Of a DNA stretch of 64,000 bases, positions 1-14,200 are shown piece by piece; the first letter of the stretch is position 1, and every line of letters starts with the position of its first letter. Where the stretch lies: positions 36,733-100,732 of the forward strand of contig MU621124.1 in NCBI GenBank assembly GCA_025399215.1, written 5' to 3'. This DNA comes from Globomyces pollinis-pini (taxonomy: Eukaryota > Chytridiomycota > Chytridiomycetes > Rhizophydiales > Globomycetaceae). A model generated the notes under the pieces. That model made no database searches, was not told where the DNA came from, and was given only the letters and a program-made list of their open reading frames with translations. Made by a program: the position numbers and the translations under genes.

Positions 1-2843
1 TAGTAGTCATAAAACGTTCTTCAATGCGTTTGAGGAAGTCACCTACCAAGTTACGATGTGAAACATGAATCCAGCGAGATTGATGAGCGACGAACATAAG
101 TTCAGTCATTCGTAGTGCAACTTCTTCATATGTCATACAATCAACACTATCTGGAACATCTCCATTCTTCTTTTTAGCAAACCAAGGCTTTTGGAAATCT
201 TTATTGAGACGATCAATAACATATCTTTTGTTTTCCTTGAGCCATTTCTCGCGTTTATCTTTCGGTAAAGAAAACACTTTGTCATCAAATTCCTTCCAAA
301 GTTTAACACCTCTAGTAACATTAGATAAAAAGATTTGTTTACCTGGTAGCAATCTTATGGATAGGTTCGCCTAATTCGGACTTCACAGTAATAATACCAC
401 CAGTTTCTTTGGTATAGGTTCCTTCCCATTGTTCATCAGAGACACCAGGTGCATCTACAATAGCTTGTTTAGCACCCAAACTGGTTGCACATTCCTTAGC
501 GACCATTAAACGGGAACCAAAAAGCACACCATCCACAGGCATAGGCGATACAAGATACTTCTTTGACCATTCACCTGTAATGAATGGAATTGTGTCTTCG
601 GATGATCCAAACCCAGATCCAACAATTAAAACGATATTCATACGTTGTCTAATAGCGCCATATGTTTGTAGTAAAGGTTGGAAAAAATCTTCGTAGGAGT
701 GATGTCCTCCAGCACGTCCACCAGTCCATTGAAGAAGGATTGGATAATCAGGATTGGCACCAGCAATAGAAACAACTTGCCGAATTCCGTCGATGGAGCC
801 CGGTTTAAATGAAACATATTTAATTCCAGCGTCTTTGAGATTGGCAATGATACCATTTGCTACATCCAAGGACGGAATCCCGGCGGCCACAGTGAGTCCT
901 TCGATAGGTAATCCTTCCTTGCGCATTTGGCACCAAAGTGGATATTGAAAACTCCATTGCCGTTGGTTAATATAAAGTGAATTTAATATAACTCCATGTC
1001 CAGGTTCAACTCTTTCCTTAATGTAGTTGACTTTTTCACGCAACATTTTTTCGTTGTAGTGGCCTCCACCGGCCAATTCAATTGAATATCCAGCATTAGT
1101 TGTGGCAACAATGAAATCTCCGGAAACAGTTGATGGAGTCATTCCACAGCACCAAATTGGGGGTTTTCCTGTTAATCTTGATAAAGCTGTATCAAGAAAT
1201 ACATTACCATTACTAAAACAATTAAATGCTTGAACCTTACCTGTCTTTGACTAACTTTGGCGACCAGTTTTTAACCCAGCTGTCAGTAGTGGTAAATTTT
1301 TTGCAATCGTAAAGCGAATAATCTTTTCCAGTAACGATAGTAGTGACACCTTGACCTTCCAAATTTTTTGCCGTCAATGAACCAATTCCTGCTAATCCAC
1401 CAGGACCAAAGTCAATAATGTGAGTTGGTTTAACAGGGAAAGTCGTGGCAGTAAGCCAATTAATTGGTAAGGTTAAAATCTGATCGCATAAAGATCGGAC
1501 TAAGGAAGTAGTCAAGTTTCGCAAGTCCATTCCTACAAAGATTAGAATTTGAGTAGCACTCTACCAGTCTCAGTGTGAAATACACCAATTTGCAAATCTT
1601 TTGGAGACCAGAGTTCAACATATCCAACATCTTTCTCCACTTGATCAGCACATTCTGACAAATAGTCACTGTGGAATGGCACGTCAACTGGTAAAAATCT
1701 CATGGATACGTTTGGTTTTCTTTGAGAAAATGGAATTTTGGATTGATCTACATTTGGGCTGGCCTAACGATCAGAAAATTAACAAAACATACCCTTATTT
1801 TACGAAGAGATTGGATAAGACCATATAATGATTTTGGAGGGCCAGTTACAATAAATAAAGTAGCACCATTGATCAAACTGATTCCAATTGTTTGTCCAGG
1901 TAAACAAGCATTAGTAGTTTTGATGTGTTTTTCCAAAACAGACTTTTCAAGTCCTCCAACTGATAACATTGCGGTAGGAAATCCTTCTGATTCTTTGCAA
2001 TCATTTACGATGGATGGCTCCAAGTACAATTTTGGGAATGCTTCTTGAGCGCGAGATCCAATGGATGCCAAAAGTTTAACAGCCTTTACAGCGTTTTCCA
2101 AAAATGATTCTTGGGTTGTAGATGCTGAAATAGCAACAGCGGAAATAATTCCCTGACTATGACCAGTCACACCTATATATTAATATGATGTTAAAGTTAC
2201 CTTTGAAATGGTTGATCATTTGCGCAGGAGTCAGATCCAATACACGACAAGATACATAATAGTGACATAATTGGGTTAAACCAATAAGTGGAAGACTGAC
2301 AGGAACACTGGCAGTATATTCGATGGCAGGATGCTGATTTGTACGCAACCAAGTGATCACATCCAAGTTTAACTCATCTGAAGCGAGCTGAATGAGTTCT
2401 TCTAAATAAGATTGATAGTTGTTAAATAGGGATTGCAATTCTACAAGGTATTCTTCATTTGGGCCCTGACCACCAAACAAAGCGAAAATGGCAGTATCAG
2501 GACCGTTCAAAAGAGCAGATTCGGTTACGTAAGGTACCAGATCAGAGCAAGAGTAGTAAGTTTTTAGAATAAAATCTTTGTTATCATCGTTTTGAACGGC
2601 GATATGAATATTTTGAGGTTTAATAAGGTTGATCAAATGAGCGAAGGAAGCACGCAATAAATCTGTGGAGTAGTTATTAACGTTTAAGAAATTGATCCAT
2701 AGAGCTAGTAAATGTAATTTTGATAATGGTAAAGGATTTGATAGAATGAAAGAATCTTTAGCAGAATTAGCTAAATTGAATAGATCTGAGGATAAAGGCA
2801 GATGAACGTTTAATTCATTTGCGTGAATTGACAAAGTCAACAT
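1..2843 (-). CDS. FAS1: Fatty acid synthase, fungal type I, beta-subunit region (partial, 3' end off the window)
   Basis: This is the N-terminal part of the fungal cytosolic fatty acid synthase beta region, which loads acetyl units and carries out enoyl reduction. The start is the ATG at 2841-2843. An acetyltransferase domain comes first, with FGGQG followed by the nucleophile motif GHSQG, split by an intron after HFKG. The conserved stretch RFLPVDVPFHS and the FGPGG motif follow. An enoyl reductase domain then begins near MTPSTVSGDF, with QWTGGRAGGHHS, GSGFGSSEDT and GEPIHKIATR. I place introns of 28, 29, about 32, 28 and 31 nt; each restores conserved yeast-like sequence across the junction. 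About 900 codons are visible of roughly 2,000 expected for a beta subunit. Whether the gene continues into a fused alpha part cannot be seen. It is transcribed divergently from riboflavin kinase. FMN is the cofactor of the enoyl reductase, but I would not read this pairing as regulation without data. Confidence 0.96.
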
Positions 2844-3501
2844 AATTTTAAAAAGATAAAAAAAGTATAAGACAAATTTGTTGTATTATAAGGCAGTGGG
2901 CGTTTCGTTTAATTAATTACCAAAGGGGGTAACACAGTCCAATCAAGCCACGACCAACTTCATTTAATGCTAATTACGACTCATTTATTCACGACTGATA
3001 ATGTTATCTATAATAACTATTATAAAAGTAGATCTAGTTATTCACTTTAGAAACACATGACTTGACATTGACTATCGTCATATTTCAATCACTATCATTT
3101 GTTTTATAAAAATTATTATTATTAAATTATACATTACCAAATGGATCTTCTATCCTATTAGAAATATTATATTCAACTTTCATCGCGTTATTTCTAGAAT
3201 CCCACCACCACTGGTGAAACCTTATTCATTAAAAAAAAAAAAAAATAAAGAACAGCAACTAAGTTAGTTTAAAACTCTATCATTTGGTTCATTAGAACAC
3301 TGTTAACTATTGATAGAAATCATAAACAATTTGGTAAAAGGATCTATTGTTCATTAAAATAAAGAAATTCATTTACAGTTCAAACTCTCAAGTATTTGAA
3401 TTAAATCATTCAATAATCAGAATTCATATACTAACTCTCATCTTTAAAATCATCTGTTTTTGGTTGGGTATGAAAACATTGAATTTCTTCAAATCTTTTT
3501 C
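2844..3501. promoter_or_regulatory. Divergent intergenic region between FAS and riboflavin kinase
   Basis: This stretch of about 660 bp lies between two divergent start codons, so it should hold both promoters. It is AT-rich. A pure A run begins near 3232 and there is a TATA-like string (tataaaag) near 3022. No conserved gene, RNA gene or repeat is visible. Promoter function is inferred from position only. Confidence 0.4.
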
Positions 3502-4102
3502 ATGACACTTAAAGGAAGACCTTCAATTGTTGGACCTGATGTCCCTACTTCACCTTATCCACTTCGTTTGAAAGGAACTGTAACTAAAGGCTTTGGAAGA
3601 GGAAGCAAGGAATTGGGAATTCCTACTGGTATTCAACCTTATTCTCACCATAGCCAACTTACCTGAAACTGTATCTGGATCTGTGGAAGATGTTTTGGAA
3701 ACTGGAATTTACTATGGATTCGCTGGAGTGGGTACCAGTTCAGCTGTATATCCAATGGTATTGCTTCTTTCATTAATCATCTAAAGGTGATGTCCTATGG
3801 TTGGAATCCTTTCTATAACAACGAAAAGAGATCTGCAGTAATGATATATTGCTTATCTTAGGAAGTTCATATCATACATAAATTCGAAGCTGATTTTTAT
3901 GATGAAGAGTTACGAATCATTATTTTGGGATACTTGAGACCAGAATTAGATTATACTACCAAAGGTTTGCTATTCATCACCTCTTAACTATTTTTCAGAT
4001 GCTTTGATTGAAGATATCAATATTGATATTCAAGTGGCTACCAATTCTATGGAACGTATATCTTATCAAAAGTTCACTCATGATCCATTCTTTCAAGTTT
4101 AA
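3502..4102 (+). CDS. FMN1: Riboflavin kinase (flavokinase)
   Basis: The product phosphorylates riboflavin with ATP to make FMN. The protein starts [13 protein letters not shown] and contains the family signature [18 protein letters not shown], whose PTAN residues bind metal and nucleotide. It continues through MSYGWNPFY and an HIIHKF strand to a short C-terminal helix ending FFQV. Four introns of 25, 29, 24 and 34 nt were placed; the first interrupts the Ala codon of PTAN. I chose ATG 3502 because the upstream in-frame extension (MVGYENIEF) has only a TTG codon, and the ATG at 3469 is in another frame and closes quickly. The length of about 165 residues fits the family. It lies between divergent FAS and convergent SIN3. 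Confidence 0.94.
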
Positions 4103-4562
4103 GGTCATCATCTGTATGGTTACATTAATAAAATCTCATCAATCTTGTCTTTGTGTTCAATCATTGATATCCATCGTTTTGTAAAATCATGACTTTAACC
4201 TATTCCAAACATCTTTAAACCGATTTAATAGTTTCTTATTCAATCATAAAAACTTGATAATTGCTCACCAAATAACCAACTAAATGACCATTTTATTCAC
4301 TTTACGTCAATCGGATCAACCTAAAGATGGATCGACTCGATCACTCTGTCATTCATATGATTGTCAAATCAAGGTAGATCTCACATGATTTTTAAAAGAA
4401 TTGAATCTCCACCAATAAAGAATGGGCTGAACAGAAAAAATAAAGAATTGACCCAAAGTGGTAGAATGAAAGAACATGATTAGTTTCTTGTACAAGCAAC
4501 AAATATTCAATTTTATAGAATGGATCTTGAAAGTTCATACCGAAAAAACAATCTTAACTTTA
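4103..4562. other. Convergent intergenic region, no gene seen
   Basis: This 460-bp AT-rich stretch lies between the stop codons of riboflavin kinase and SIN3. I see no conserved coding segment, tRNA or repeat. It presumably holds the two 3' untranslated regions. Confidence 0.5.
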
Positions 4563-7500
4563 TTAATGTGTCATGGGAACATCTGCAGCCTTTACATTCG
4601 CTTGTTCACTTTCAGTGACAATTCTATACGATTCATATTCAGAAACATGACTAGTTAACTGACTATTGTCACCTACTATCCATTTGTCAAATTCATCACT
4701 TTGTTTCGCCGCATCTTCAGGTGTAAGAGTAGCTTTCCATCCCTTATCGGAGTCTAACCACTTTCTGAATTTATTATGTCGTTGTTGGCGAATTTGACTG
4801 TTGGTCTTGAGTCGTTCGTTCAATGTTAATCCCAGCAAAGAAGAATGATTGGTCGATCGTTTTCGTCGAAAGTAGTCTTCAGTATTATCTACAAAGAATA
4901 TCTTGTACGTATTAACACAGATTTTCAACTCTAGACCGGATCGCGTTTCAACATTCAATGGTGGATCGTCTCCAACATGTGTAGGTAGATTTCTTTTGCA
5001 GAACGGATCTCGTCTCTTTGAATTGGCAGATTCGGTAGAGGAGAGTTGAACAAATTGGTCTACATACAATGACCAACGTTCCTCCGACGATATGTTATCG
5101 TCAGACACCTGATCTTCTTTTCCAAGTAACTGCATAGACATAAGGGATTCTCCTACAACCTAAAAATCAGAAACAATAAAACCATACATATTCTAAGCGG
5201 TAAATACTATCATCCTGTATAATTGTTTCGGCTCCAAGTCGATATAAAGCTTCTTGTCTGACAGGGTTGTTACTCTTCTCTCGGTCTCGTCCATAAAGAG
5301 TAATCAGCTCTAACGATTTCGAATCCATTGCTACAGTTTGAAGCTAAAAGATTAATTAACGAATTCATCAAGAAATACTTGTTTTACAATGGCTTGTACT
5401 AATTTATCTACAGTAAAAATAATATAGCCAGAAGTCCAAAATAGATCACGCACTTTATCTTCAAAATCATTGCTCTCCATTTCTGAGTTTACAAATAAAT
5501 TGATATCTTTCATTAACTCAGAGAAGCGATCTTTTTCCGTTAATGATACAGCTAAAATAAATTATCAGTTATTTTTTACTGTTTTCTTTTCGGAATCCCA
5601 ACTCTACTGCAACTTGGTTTTTCTCTTCACTTCTAGGCTTTACACCATATAAAGAGTCTGAAACTTCTTTCATTTTGCATAAACGAGAATACAACATCTA
5701 GCATTAAATAATTAATGATTAACTTGATATAATCGAAACAGACAATATAAATTGTTGTTTGCATACAAGGTATATGATTCTCGCTTACGAGGAATGGAAT
5801 CAGGATTATCATTCATTCCATCAACTTCCATCGGTTTCCCTTCCTCCACCGTCTTTTCAATGTCCATAGGAGAGTTCACAATCTCATTGGTAGATTCTGG
5901 GATATTTTTTGCTACTACTGCTGGTGCCTCTCCATCCTCTTCTGCACCATTCACTGCAGCTGGGATTTCTATCATAAATACTTGAGGAACAAATTCATTC
6001 AGCAGTGACCGGATTTTCTCTTCCTCAACCGTCGATATGGTTGAAGTATTTTCAACATAGTTAAGTAAAATTTTATGCACATATTCAAACATTTCTCGAT
6101 TTTTGAACCCAAAATCAAATTGATACCGATTGGCAAGGGTACTCTTTTTTTCCTTCTGTTCAAGATACATAATCTCAATTTCAGTCACAAGCGACTTGGT
6201 CAAGATAGCTTTTCGATCTGTTGTTTTAAAGTTGATTCCTTGATGATCCAATGCTTTCGAGAAATTCTTGGCCTCAATCTCTCTCCACACTTTGTTCCAT
6301 TCTCGCTGATATAAGACAATGGTTGATTAAGATTACCTGGGATCTTTTCCATTCTTCATCTTTTTGCTTTAAACGTTTCAATACAATTGGTACAGCAACG
6401 GCTGGATTTTGATGCAACGCATCAATAACTTCAAGTCCCCGCTCAACATCATATATTTTCTTTAAAATGCGTGTATAAATGGTCGTAGAATTTCCGCCAA
6501 GTCCTAATGGTAACTTGAATCTGGAACGCTCTTCTGCTGGCATCAACTGGATCTTCTTGGCAATCGGATCTAGAAGTGCAATGACTGACAGATTAGCTTC
6601 AATATTCAAATCAAATTCATATCTCTCTTCTTCACATTTATACATTGCTTCTTCATGTGGTGTTTTTCGGTGAGCAATGAATCCACCGCTTTCAGTGAGT
6701 GAGTTAGGAAGGGACACCCAGTCATCATTCAACACCTCCTTAGCAAGCTCCTCTCGACCACTGCAAACAGGTCGTGAAACCTATTTCATCAATATTTAGT
6801 TAATACATTATTGGGTAATCGACGATAACTGTATCCACTCTTTTTGCAATTCATCAAATCTAACTGTGCACGATCTGCAGGAATGTTATCTATGGAGTAA
6901 GCAATCAAGTAATGTACAAATGACATCATCATCTTCATATTTCACAAAGCGCTTGAACCATTCAAACAATTCTGGAGATTTTCCAAGAAATGGTTCCACT
7001 CTGTCAATCAATACTTTGGCTTCAATGATTTCTTGGGAAAACAAATTCAAGATCTTTAAAAACTCGTTATATGTAGTCTTATTGCCAATTACACGTTTGC
7101 ATTTTTCAAAGAATTCCATCTCTTCAGCAGTGGAGAGTTTCTCAGTTTTACCATTACCTACTTTAACTTTCTTTTTCATCTGCTGAGTTTGACTAATGGT
7201 TGGCTGAGGATAGTATTGTGAAGGTGGCTGTGCAACATTTGGTCGCTTAACTGGTTTCTTCACAGGTTGAGATGGTATAGGCTAAAATCTTAGTTTATAA
7301 TTATAAACCTTTCCATTATTTTGGTTGTTTACTCCATTAGAAGATGGTACTGAGAGTGGTGAATTATCTGGCAAAAACTGTTTAAATTCTTCCAGCAAGT
7401 CCGGTGCAGATGCAAATAAAACTTGTACCTGTGCATACACCTAATGAAAAATAAACGGCGAAAATAACATACATCTTGAATTGCTTTGTCATCTTTTTGA

Positions 7501-8749
7501 TACGTTTGCAAAATTTCAAGAAAATATCGGTATGTTTCAGGAGTAGAACTAAATCTGGTTTTTACTTTGTTCACATAATTAATCGCATGGTTAAACTCAA
7601 TCGGGCCTTTTTGCCTGGCAGAAGTTGATTCCACACGAGTTGACTGTTCATGATTGTTGAGTGGATTAATTCTTGGTAACACATTTGAATTATTGTTTGA
7701 CATCATAGAATTTAATCCTGCACTAGCAATTCGATGCTGGGCATCAGGATGAGAGAAATTTGCAGATGGTACAGTTGAATGGTCTGCAGAAGGTTCGTTC
7801 GATGCAGCAGGAGCATAATGACTAACTATATTAGGAAAGTCGAATACCTATTGACCGGTCTAGGGGGTGGCAAAATAGACGAAGGTGCCTGAACAGGAAA
7901 TTGGGATGACGGTTGTGGTGGGATACCATATGGAATTGGATCCCTAGGAGTTGTGACCCGCACAGGATCTAAGGGATTATTTGTCGGCTCAAGACTATAA
8001 CCAGGTGGTAAGAAAGTGTTAAACCCAAGAATTAGGGATGGTTCTGAACGGAACAAATTGGAAACCCGTTCAATGACACCAGGAGTATCAATTCTAAATC
8101 GATTAATAAAAACAAATTACTCTTGAGACTTGAAATCTTTCATTATATCCAAAAATCTATTGTAAACTTCTGGTTGTCCTGAAAATTTGAATTTGACTTG
8201 ATCCAAGTATGAGAGCGCGTCTTTAACGTTTAGCGGCTTGAGAACCTTATTTCGATCTTCTGTTGGTGCCGGTTGTGTTCTTGGAGGAATAGTGGAAGGT
8301 GGTTCTTGAGAGAAAGACGAGACAGGTGGTAAAGTTTGAGGTTGATTAAAATGACCTTGATTAGAATCATGTGAGTAAGGAGGCATAGAAGGTAAAATGG
8401 GAGGATTAGAATTTTGAGAATTTTGTTTTGGAGCTGGTGGTTTATGTTTTCCAATGGAAGAATGGGGGAAGGAGGGTAACTTTGGGAAAGACGAAGAAGT
8501 CTGATGAGCGGAAGGAGGAGGTAAAGCGACTCTTGAAGGGTCATTTTGGTGATGCTGCTGATACTGAATATTATTTTGAAATTGTTGAGATTGCTGATGA
8601 AGCAAGTAAGGTTGTTGCTGAGATCTATTTATGATATGAGATCTAATGTGAGTAACAATAGTATACTGGTAAGGATGATTGTAATTATTAATATTATTAT
8701 TTTGTTCATTTATATCCGATTTTACTAATTTTGAGTCCTGATTTGACAT
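4563..8749 (-). CDS. SIN3: SIN3 transcriptional corepressor (histone deacetylase scaffold)
   Basis: This is the scaffold of the Sin3-Rpd3 class I histone deacetylase complex. From the N-terminus there is a Gln/Asn/Pro-rich leader, then PAH1 ([20 protein letters not shown], followed across an intron by [14 protein letters not shown] and [10 protein letters not shown]). PAH2 follows ([17 protein letters not shown]), then PAH3 ([19 protein letters not shown]). The HDAC-interacting region includes [25 protein letters not shown] and CEEERYEFD. The C-terminal Sin3 domain includes [30 protein letters not shown] and [14 protein letters not shown]. About eleven introns of 26-32 nt were placed, and each restores a conserved block. 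The start is the ATG at 8747-8749 and the stop is at 4563-4565, so the gene looks complete. It is divergent from CYP51. Confidence 0.97.
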
Positions 8750-9441
8750 TTCCGGAATTCTATCAGATAAACACGAAGAAAGCAGAAACTATGGATCAGA
8801 TTTAAATTCGTATCTTACTTTGTGATTGAATTGGTTTTAATTCAAACAAAAAATAGAAGCCACTCTGACGGTAAAAGCCACTACTTCGTGATTCAATAGA
8901 CCAATTATAACGTTACTATAAAATAGACTCTTACTACCAAATAGTATAAAAAATGGTCTAGAACTAATAGTAATATCTAGTTGTAATGTCATCCAACTTT
9001 TTCCTTTTTTATTCATGTTGTCAAAAAACCCTTCAATCATAAAACTATCAGAATCTGATTTAACTGCCTTAAAATCAAAAAATAAACCTTTGGATTCTAT
9101 AATTGCTGATAAAAACTCTGTCAGGCATAGAATCGGTCTGGAAAATAATCATTCAAACCCTGCCAATCCTTCCAATTTCGCCTTTGATGCCCCTCGTTCA
9201 TTCTGATCTTATAATGAATGGCCATTATTTTATAATCAAATTCAACCAAATTGCTCAACTTTAGATATCGGATAGTATCAAAGAGTTCATTTGAATAAAC
9301 TATTTGCTATCTACAACATTTAATCATATTTGGCAATAACATTGCTTCTTATTACTTGAGTTGTATATATCATGAATGATTGAAAACGCGCACAGACTTT
9401 CAGATTACCGTTTTGATCTACACTAAATTCTTTATCTTCTT
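8750..9441. promoter_or_regulatory. Divergent intergenic region between SIN3 and CYP51
   Basis: This stretch of about 690 bp between divergent start codons presumably holds both promoters. It contains a short open frame at 9015-9206 (listed separately) but no recognisable gene. I did not find a convincing sterol-response element by eye. Confidence 0.4.
9015..9206 (+). CDS. Short hypothetical open reading frame, 63 codons
   Basis: An ATG-initiated frame upstream of CYP51 encodes a polar peptide starting MLSKNPSIIKLSESD and ending FDAPRSF, followed by TGA. The composition looks protein-like, but I recognise no family. It could be a small gene, an upstream open frame within a long leader, or chance. 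There is no supporting intron structure or conservation that I can see. Confidence 0.2.
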   Translation: MLSKNPSIIKLSESDLTALKSKNKPLDSIIADKNSVRHRIGLENNHSNPANPSNFAFDAPRSF

Positions 9442-11162
9442 ATGGGTATTCTAACGACTTTTATTCAATCACTCGATTCTTCAGAGATTTATTCCATTGT
9501 GTTCATCGGGATAATCTCTTTGGTTTTGTATAATGTGGCCTTCAAGGTATTTCTGTAGTCAAATCTGATCACTTAGTCCAAAGCAGACCCTAATCTCCCT
9601 CCAATGGTTCCGTACACGATCCCTTTGGTAGGAAGTGCCATTCAATATGGTATTAATCCAATCAAATTCTTGGAAGGTTGTCGAGAGAAAGTAATGAGAT
9701 CTATATTGACATTGTTAGTACGGAGATTGTTTTACGTTCTTGATGTTTGGACGCAAATTAACCTTCTGCTTAGGATCTGAAGGAAACTACTTTGTGTTCA
9801 ATATTCCTATTGCAAATGCTTGTGCAGAAGGTGCTTACGATATTTTAACTGTACCTGTTTTCGGAACTGAAGTCGTGTATGATGTACCCAACTCGGTTTT
9901 CATGGAACAAAAAAAGTAATCCATCAATCTAGTCATTAATCTATTCAAGATTTGTAAAAGATGCATTGACTACTCAAGCGTTCAAAAAATATGTTCCACT
10001 TATTTGGGATGAAGCAACCGAATTTTTCAAAACATTTAAAGATAATGGTGAAATTGATTTATTCCTTCAAATGTCGGAATTAACAATCAGAACTGCATCC
10101 TCATGTTTGATGGGAAAAGAAATCCGAGCTCAATTACATTCAAACGTCGCGCAACTGTATTTAGATCTAGATGGTGGTTTCTCTCCATTAAACTATTTTT
10201 TCCGTTGGTTACCTTTACCAAATTATTTTGCTAGAGATCGTGCCCAAAAAATTATGACGGAAACGTTTAAAAAGATTCTGGATGATCGTCGTGCTTCTTC
10301 GGATACTGAAAACACTGATGTATTGCAAGCTTTGATGGATTCCACTTACAAAGATGGCACAAAGGTTTTGATTTCATATATTTAATTATTTATTAGTTGT
10401 CGGATAATGCTATTGCACATATGATGATTGCCATGTTGATGGGTGGTCAACATACATCCTCCACTACCAGTTCTTGGATATTGTTTGAAATTGCTCGTAG
10501 ACCTGATGTGATGTAAAAAATATTATTTCAATTTATAGTTAGTGATGAAATTATCAAGGAACAATCACAAGTATTGACTGGGAAAGCAGATACACCTATC
10601 AATCAGCTACCAACCTTTGATTACGATCAATTGCGTCAAATGACCTATTTAGATTGTGTAATGAAGGAAGCATTACGTTTACATGCACCTATTCATACTG
10701 TGATGAGAAAGGTATTTTATACTAAATTAAATTATAAAGGTTATCAAAGATGTCAACTATAATGGTTTAAATATTCCTAGTGGTCATTTCTTGTGTGGAT
10801 CTGCTGCTGTTAGTGCTTTTGATGCTAAACAATTTAATGACCCTGAAACCTTTAATCCATCCCGATGGTTAAACTCAACTGAAACTCAAGGAGAATGGAC
10901 ATTGAATGGTGTCAATATCTCACAAAAATCTGCGAAATCAAACTTTTTACCTTTTGGTGCAGGTCGTCATCGTTGTATTGGAGAAGCATTTGCTTTCTTA
11001 CAAATCAAGACAATCATTGCTAATTTTGTTCGAACATTTGAACACAAATTAGTTCAGAAAAGTCAAACTGGTGAACCAATTTTCCCTCAACCCGATTATA
11101 CTTCGATGATTGTTATTCCTCAAAAGAAAACTCCTTTGGCTGTAAAGCGTAGAGAATTTTAA
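9442..11162 (+). CDS. CYP51: Lanosterol 14-alpha-demethylase, cytochrome P450 family 51
   Basis: The product is an ER-membrane P450 that removes the 14-alpha methyl group of lanosterol-type sterols in ergosterol synthesis. The N-terminus has one membrane anchor (about residues 15-32, [19 protein letters not shown]). The proline-rich turn [14 protein letters not shown] follows. Family landmarks are VVYDVPNS, the I helix [14 protein letters not shown], the ExxR motif in KEALRLHAP, and the heme loop [15 protein letters not shown] with its Cys ligand. Six introns of about 26-34 nt were placed. The start is ATG 9442, because it gives the membrane anchor directly upstream of the conserved domain. 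The stop is at 11160-11162. No key residue is missing. It converges on XRN1 with only about 75 bp between stop codons. Confidence 0.97.
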
Positions 11163-11237
11163 ACATTTGTTTGCTGGCTAATATAATAATTTTATAGCTA
11201 CTCTTTTCGAATTTCATTTATTTGAATTATTTCACAT

Positions 11238-14200
11238 TCAATTATGCTCTGACGAAGGGCCTTGTGATCCACTATTTTTGCCGATGTTTAGCATTTTCTT
11301 CAGCATATCCTCCATTTGCTGTTCTGGAGTCACTTGTTGTGTAGCCATGTTTGGGTTAACTTTTTTCACCACAATAGGCTTTTTTGGTGCATTTTTGTCA
11401 CTTCTTACAGTGATCGGAGCTTCGGTTCTTTCATGGTCGTTCTTGCCTCGTATACCATGATTGCTACTTGGCCCCGATCTTTGAGGACTGTTTTGAAAGT
11501 TTCTTGTATCCCGCTGGTGGTCCTTATTTCCATGGTATCCCCTAGTTTGGTGCGATTCAGCCGTTGGTGGTCCTTTTTGCCACTTGTTTGGAGCAGGCTG
11601 CGAAGAATTACGATATTTGGGTTGAGAGATAGGTTCGGGTTTTCGACTAGCATTAACTGCATAAGGTGGCCGGATGTTGGTTAAATTCAACATTGACAAC
11701 TTTGTACATACAGCTCCACGACCTTCCGAGCACCGATCATCTAAAGTTGATCCACCTAGGATGACATGATCAAAAATAATATCGAGCGACTCTCCATCAA
11801 TACCAACAACAACACCCTTTTCTCCAAGTGGAATATCACCTTGATCCAAAGTCATTATCACACGATCTCCTAAAGAGAAGTCTTGATCCATTAATCGGAA
11901 TTTAGAGTGAGATGGTTTAAGTACGTTCTAAATGTAAATCAAAAAAAACAATACCTTTCTAGGCACTCCTTTGATGTCAATGGCTTCTAAAGGCGTTTCA
12001 GCTAACAATTGAGAATAGGTATCCAATTCAGTTTCAATAGAACGAACAGCATCTTTTGATAAAACCTCCGCAGAAAGTGGAACAGTTGGAAGTTCTTTAA
12101 TTTTGTATTCCTTCAAGAATTCAATGGCACTTTGAATATTTTTCCTGTTATCCCCTTCACCAAACAATTCATAATCATTGTAAAAGTCTTCTTTTGGTGG
12201 AGTTTCCAATGCTTTTAATATCATAGGAAATCGAGACTATCATAATCAGAGACATATCCAATACCTTATACGCCAAAAACAATTCAATAGCTTTATCAGA
12301 ATACAGCCAACCAGAGGCGGACTTTTCAGTATAACCCAAGACTTTTCTATTCTTCTGGTCAAATTTAAGACAAAGTCCTAGATTCACGCGCTGCTCAGAC
12401 CCATTGGTTTTAACATGTAAATTTGAGGACAGTTTTGAGAGAGCGAACGAACTCATTTTAAGCCGTTTTGCAATTTCCCATCCTGGAATATACTTTGAAT
12501 GTGACATCTCTTGCTTAGCAATGGCTTTCGGAGATGAAACTTCAGATTGAAATCCTTCGGAAGCTCGCATTATTCGAATGTTAATCGTGTCTGAACTGGC
12601 GTCATTATGACCTATAACTTCGGCGATAATTCCATACAATTTTGGGGACAAAAAGAATACTTTGCTTCCAAGTGGAAATTCAACTTTTATAGGAGGCGGT
12701 GGGCGAGTCTATCATGTTAACGATTCTGATTACTTTATAACGAGGATCTTCATGATCTGCACAAACTATAGTCTGGATAGCCAGGTCATAGTCGTTGTTT
12801 TCAACGAATTCTTTGACGAAAGATCCATCATTAAGTAGTTTCATTCCCACCAGAGTCTCTACATGCGCCAACATTTCAATAGGACCAATCATGACTCCAC
12901 ATCTCTTGTTATAGTACTTTTCACTCCTATCAGATGAGTCGATGAACTTTGCTAGTGTATCTTCATTATGTGGAACCTTGATGTTTTTATTTTTAACTGA
13001 TTTGTAAACAAATAATTCATCTGACAGGCTAATGACCCTCGATTCCAACAGATATGGCCACCCTGTGACATAAAATTGAAAATTCTTTACCAGTATATAT
13101 TGTACTTCCAATCAAACAGGCAGCAATATCTTCAGGTATCATATTATCAAATGCATTTTGAATCACAAATCCAATGGACGGATTTCTATAATAAGCAACA
13201 GAAACTACTTACTTGCTGTCAGTGTTAAAAATATTAACTCCATGATAACCAATGGTGACTGTATGTGGGATAGTGTCCAAAGATGGGAAACCTGGCCGCA
13301 AGTCAATTCCAGTATATGCTCCCGAACAAAGCTTATTTACAACAGTCGATCTCCCCTTTGGTGTCTGGGAGAAAATTTCAACTTTACAATGTGGTTGGGC
13401 AATTCCAGTCTTGCTGGACTTTATAGATTTAAAGGTGAATTTCAACGTGTCTCCTCTAGCGTTTCTCGTAGACTCTTCTGGTGTTAACATGTGCTTCCGC
13501 GCTAACAATCAATTGAAACATTACATACATTTAACGGCTTTAAGCAATCGCACTTCATCGATAAATGGAATTTTCACAATAGCTTCCCAATCAGCACGTT
13601 TTCCATTCATATCTAACTCAAATTCAACAGGGTAAAAATCAATAATCGGTGAATGAATATCAATCATCAAGTCCTGCAAAGAAGGTGGTACATGCTGTCG
13701 ACTGTATGGAGGTAAAACAGCCATCAACTGCTCAAATGGAAAAAATGGAGTTCCTAACCTAAATTCAAACTCATAAGAGACAATATTGTTGAAATCTTGG
13801 GTAAGGAAATAATGCGATACCTGTAATTCTTGGAGAGTAGTGATAGCTATAGAACCATTCCCAAGATGGAACTCCGTGATAATAGTACAGTAACACCCAT
13901 TGTAATCCTTCCATATAGCTGTACACGATTTTCGGAACAAATGCAGTATCACCAACATTTAGTTCTAATTTTTCCTGTACTGTTATCGATTGACTGTATA
14001 TACCTTATAGTAATCTAGTTTCCAATTGTCAAAATCTGTTGCAAATTTGGCGTCAATATCTGCTTGTAACTTTAATGAAGATTCCTCTTCATCCAATACT
14101 TCCCATTGATGATATTTTCTCAAAATTCGACTTCTAGCATCACAGCTTTCTTCGTCACTTTCATCATCATCATCATTCCATCCAATTGACATATATGATC

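Noticed and set aside
12695..12735. A 13-nt intron in XRN1 near VIRIVNMID
   Set aside because: A 25-nt intron starting earlier (after PRYK) gives the same frame and a normal length.
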